Shown here in pieces: positions 61,209 through 64,000 of a DNA stretch of 64,000 nucleotides. A program made the translations under genes and the position numbers. Each line of letters begins with the position of its first letter. Within the stretch, counting starts at the first letter, position 1. Below the pieces are notes generated by a model. That model saw nothing but the letters and a program-made list of their open reading frames with translations. It did no database searches and was not told the origin of the DNA. This DNA comes from Bradyrhizobium barranii subsp. apii (lineage in GTDB: Bacteria > Pseudomonadota > Alphaproteobacteria > Rhizobiales > Xanthobacteraceae), in the NCBI RefSeq assembly GCF_011516635.5, contig NZ_CP096255.1, forward strand, positions 6,942,501 through 7,006,500, given 5' to 3'.

Positions 61209-62337
61209 TCAGCGTGAGATATAGCCTGCTGCGATCGGCTTGAACCGATAGATCAGATACGGCGTCTTGTTTTCCGCCTTGCCGCCATGGAACATGGCGG
61301 CTGCGGAGACCTGAGACGCGGACACGTACATGTACCCGTCGGGAGAGGCAGTAATCCCGTCCGGCCACACCATGTCCGGATCGCTCAGATAAGTGCGAAA
61401 CTTCCGGTCGGCGCCTATGATTCCAATCGATTTGGTCTCGACCGCAGTCAGGTAGATGTTGCCCGCATAGTCGATCGACAGGCCGCCATTGTTCGGCTTG
61501 TCCGAGTAGCGTTCCACCCGCGCGCTCAGCTCTTCGGCGGGCAGCTTCTCGTTGCCGAGGTCGGTGGCCTTGATGCGATACAGCGACCGGCCGCTGAGTG
61601 GCGCGAAATAGACCCATTCGGACCTGGCATCCATCGTGATGCCGTCGCAGCCGACCTTGATGAGCGAAGGCTTGCCGTCCTTGCCAGGCACCGTCAGATC
61701 ATTGCCATCCACGGTGATCGGCACATTTTCAGGGACGGTGGATCGATCGCCATCCAGCACGCGCCGGGCGGCCCCCGTATCCATGTCGATGACGATGATC
61801 GCAGCGTGAGAGCCATCGCCGCCGGGCCCGATGTTTTCGTCGGCGATGTAAAATTTCCGGTTCTTCTGGTCGATCACGATGTCCTGCGGCTGCGAGCCTT
61901 TCACGGTCACGGGCTCCGGCATGTAGTAGATGCGCTCCAGCCTGTTCGCGCGTGTTCCAGCCGACCAGCTTCGGCGTGATCTGCGTCCGGAATCCCATGT
62001 CGATGATCCACACGACACCGCTTTCGTCGGAACGAAGACCCAGGACGTTATCCAGGTACTGATCGGTGCCTTTTCGTGGCGTATTCCATTCCGCATTGGG
62101 AAACGGCTCGAACGTTGTCGGCGATGTCAGCCGCGCCACACGAACGTCGGGACTGAAGAATGGATGGTGACTGAATATCAGCTGATTGTCCGGCGTAAAC
62201 GCAATGTTGCCGACCGACTGAGGGAGCTTCGCGAAGACTTCCGCGTTGCCGCCTCCGCTCTCCGCACAGGCTGCGCCCGTGACGACTGCCGCCGACAGAA
62301 AAATGACAAGTCGAATTCCTCTCCTCACGCTTCGCAC
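61209..62337 (-). pseudogene. major royal jelly / L-dopachrome-tautomerase-like gene with frameshift
   Basis: Two frames make one six-bladed propeller-like protein of the MRJP/yellow family. The first (GTG 62337, preceded by GGGAGGGAG) has a signal (GIRLVIFLSAAVVTGAACA), NIAFTPDNQLIFSHHPFF, and SDESGVVWIIDMGF up to LVGWNTRE. The second runs RANRLERIYYMPEPV, QPQDIVIDQKNRKFYIADEN, and so on to 61209. Two bases (CG) missing from the CG-run at 61947-61952 explain it: adding them restores NTRANRLERIYY. The intact enzyme would be exported; its substrate is unknown. Divergent from the HxlR regulator at 62559. Confidence 0.82.
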
Positions 62338-62558
62338 CGCTCCCTCCCTTTGTTTTCTACGGTTATTCCAACGCGCGTGCGCCCGGCCCGCGCCGGCAGC
62401 CGCCACAGGATTTCAATGCAGAGACCCAATGCGAGCCGAAGCGGTCGTTCGTTCATCACCGCCTCGCCGATATCGATCTTTGCGAGAGCCACGATGCGCG
62501 CTAATTTGGGGACTGACAATTACGCACAGGCCAGTCCTCTAGTATCACGGAGTGAACC

Positions 62559-62975
62559 ATGCAGAAGCTCGGCAGCAAGACGTATGATTGTGCCGTGGGA
62601 TGCCCCGTGGAGGCCACCCTCGATCTGATCGACGGCAAGTGGAAGGGCGTGATTCTCTATCACCTGCTCGACGATACGATTCGCTTCAACGAGCTCAAGC
62701 GGCGCCTGTCCCGGATCACGCAGCGCATGCTGACGCGCCAGCTCCGCGAGCTCGAGGCGGACGGCCTCATTCATCGCGAGATCTATGCGGAGGTCCCGCC
62801 GCGGGTCGAGTATTCACTGACGGCGCTTGGGCGCTCGCTCGAACCGGTCGTTCGCATGCTCTGGACATGGGGCAATCAGTATCTCGCGACGGAAGCGGCC
62901 CGTGCCGGCGCGGTCAACGGCGCCGTTTCGCTCTCACCGCGGGTCAGACGGAGCCTGCCGGCAGGCCGCCTGTAG
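62559..62975 (+). CDS. HxlR-family transcriptional regulator
   Basis: A 138-residue winged-helix regulator: DCAVGCPVEATLDLIDGKWK, RFNELKRRLSRITQRMLTRQ, LIHREIYAEVPPRVEYSLT. Two N-terminal Cys (DCAVGC) could sense redox or electrophiles. GGAGTG lies 6 bases before the ATG. It is divergent from the broken royal-jelly-like gene and upstream of the TonB receptor gene on the same strand. Confidence 0.9.
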   Translation: MQKLGSKTYDCAVGCPVEATLDLIDGKWKGVILYHLLDDTIRFNELKRRLSRITQRMLTRQLRELEADGLIHREIYAEVPPRVEYSLTALGRSLEPVVRMLWTWGNQYLATEAARAGAVNGAVSLSPRVRRSLPAGRL

Positions 62976-63243
62976 GCGCGGCCCCTGCGTATCCACGATG
63001 CCTTGCGGCGACTGCAAGTAAATCGCACACGTCGATCAAGACGGCGTCGGCCTACGCCGCGACGACACACGATTCTCCATCCTCACATGAGGCCATCCGG
63101 GCGCCGCCATCAAGCGGCGCGCGCTCTACTTATATAAATACTAATTCCAAATCTGATGATTGAGGGACCATTGCGCCCCTCCCGCACTTCAAGCCATCGA
63201 CTGCGCTTGTTAGTCGTCCGCCCCGCAAATGATGGGGTCGCGA

Positions 63244-64000
63244 ATGACTACATATCTCAGAACGACGGCAGGATTGATCGGCGGCGCGCTGCCGCTGTTG
63301 GCAAGCCTGATGGATGCGGCGCCGGCTGAGGCGCAATCATCGTCGCAGGAATTGCCCGCCGTCGTGGTCGAGCAATCGTCGCGGCCGGCAGCGCGCACAC
63401 GTCCGTCTCCCTCCCGGCAGGCAGCGCTAGCCGCGAGCCGCCGTCGTCAGGCCGAGCGCGCACCATCGAACGCCGATACACAGGCGGCCGGCGCGAGCAC
63501 GGGCGCGGAGACCGCGACAGGCCCCGTCCGCGGCTATGTCGCGACCCGCAGCGGCACCGGCACGAAGACCGACACCCCACTGCGCGAGACGCCGCAGTCG
63601 ATCACCGTGGTCACCGCCGACCGCATCATCGACCAGGGCGCGACCACTGTGCAGGATGCGCTGCGCTACGTTCCGGGCGTGTTCGCGGACGCCTACGGCG
63701 CTGACTCGCGCGGCGACTATCCGCGCATCCGCGGCCAGGACCCGAACATCTATCTCGACGGCACCCGTGTGGTGAACACCTGGAACTTCAACGAGTGGCG
63801 GCCGGAGCCATATACGCTGGAGCGCATCGAGGTGCTGCGCGGTCCCTCCTCGGTGCTTTACGGCGACACTTCGACCGCAGGCCTGTTGAACCTGGTCTCG
63901 AAGCGCCCGCAGGCCGAATCCGCCAATGAGATCGGCGTCCAATACGGTAGCTTCAACCGCAAGCAGGTGCAGCTCGACTCAACGGGCAAGCTGACCAAGG
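63244..64000 (+). CDS. TonB-dependent siderophore receptor (3' truncated by window end)
   Basis: The frame starts at ATG 63244 (in-frame ATGs at 63229 and 63232 are possible) and stays open to the window edge, giving at least 252 residues. A signal peptide (GLIGGALPLLASL, cleavage after AEAQ) precedes a Pro/Ala-rich linker, then the plug domain: LRETPQSITVVTADRIIDQG, ALRYVPGVFADAYG, YPRIRGQDPNIYLDGTR, ERIEVLRGPSSVLYGD. The FhuA-like plug means Fe-siderophore uptake through the outer membrane. The leader has an AT-rich patch (63127-63160) but I see no clear Fur or Irr box. Confidence 0.9.
   Translation, partial: MTTYLRTTAGLIGGALPLLASLMDAAPAEAQSSSQELPAVVVEQSSRPAARTRPSPSRQAALAASRRRQAERAPSNADTQAAGASTGAETATGPVRGYVATRSGTGTKTDTPLRETPQSITVVTADRIIDQGATTVQDALRYVPGVFADAYGADSRGDYPRIRGQDPNIYLDGTRVVNTWNFNEWRPEPYTLERIEVLRGPSSVLYGDTSTAGLLNLVSKRPQAESANEIGVQYGSFNRKQVQLDSTGKLTK

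Noticed and set aside
62510..62537. GGACTG-N16-CAGTCC inverted repeat before the third HxlR gene
   Set aside because: Short arms and wide spacing; not close to the GTAAC-type palindrome seen at the other HxlR gene.
63101..63120. GCGCCGC / GCGGCGC hairpin after the third HxlR gene
   Set aside because: Short 7-bp stem without a T tract; could be chance in GC-rich DNA.

Overview
The window is high-GC DNA from an alphaproteobacterium of the order Hyphomicrobiales. It looks like Bradyrhizobium or a close relative. The evidence is the Caulobacter-type flagellar gene order (fliL-fliM / flgF-flgG-flgA-flgH, fliX / flgI-rod-binding-flgN, flaF / flagellin / flbT), CtrA-type boxes (TTAA-N7-TTAAC), sigma-54 promoters (GG-N10-GC) beside flagellar operons, and large palindromic intergenic repeats of the kind common in that genus. 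The genus call is inference, not a database match.

Layout. 1-2.4 kb: the 3' end of a large VCBS/RTX-like exported protein, a poorly coding gap and a small Cys-rich protein. 2.4-9.3 kb: divergent flagellar operons fliL-fliM-DUF6468-motE (minus) and flgF-flgG-flgA-flgH (plus). 9.4-13.8 kb: an accessory patch with a 2-keto-pentenoate hydratase-type enzyme, a frameshifted reductase, two HxlR regulators, dksA and an NAD(P)H-binding oxidoreductase. 13.8-33.4 kb: the second flagellar block. It holds fliX, flgI, a rod-binding gene, flgN-like and flaG-like genes, flaF, two tandem flagellins, flbT, then a four-gene enzyme operon of unknown purpose, then flgL, flgK and flgE. 33.6-46.3 kb: housekeeping and accessory genes (msrB, FAD oxidoreductase, sixA-like phosphatase, universal stress protein, DUF1127, MocR regulator, YdcF-like, an MHYT-GGDEF-EAL gene and an MFS gene each broken by a stop codon, a truncated yciF-like gene, an LPG-synthase-TM protein). 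46.4-56.7 kb: an SGNH hydrolase and an aldarate (glucarate/galactarate) catabolic locus whose glucarate dehydratase is frameshifted. 56.7-64 kb: an envelope protein, MipA/OmpV, a two-component system, a small exported protein, a frameshifted royal-jelly/dopachrome-tautomerase-like gene, a third HxlR regulator and the start of a TonB-dependent receptor.

How it works together. The flagellar genes build one flagellum. CtrA boxes lie next to fliX, flbT, flagellin 1 and the unknown operon, and a weaker pair lies before fliL. Sigma-54 promoters lie before flgF, flgI and flgE, which matches a CtrA-to-sigma-54 class hierarchy. The most interesting unexplained element is the operon at 22.0-27.2 kb: a GT-A-like glycosyltransferase, a fold-type-I PLP enzyme, an ATP-grasp ligase and a PLP decarboxylase. 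It is tightly packed, sits between the flagellin/flbT and hook-filament genes, and has a perfect CtrA box just upstream. A flagellum- or cell-cycle-linked modification pathway is a reasonable hypothesis.

Five genes are interrupted (two single-codon stops, three frameshifts in short repeats) and one is truncated. That is a lot for 64 kb, and sequencing error must be excluded before any is treated as a true pseudogene. I saw no rRNA, tRNA, insertion sequence or CRISPR array.
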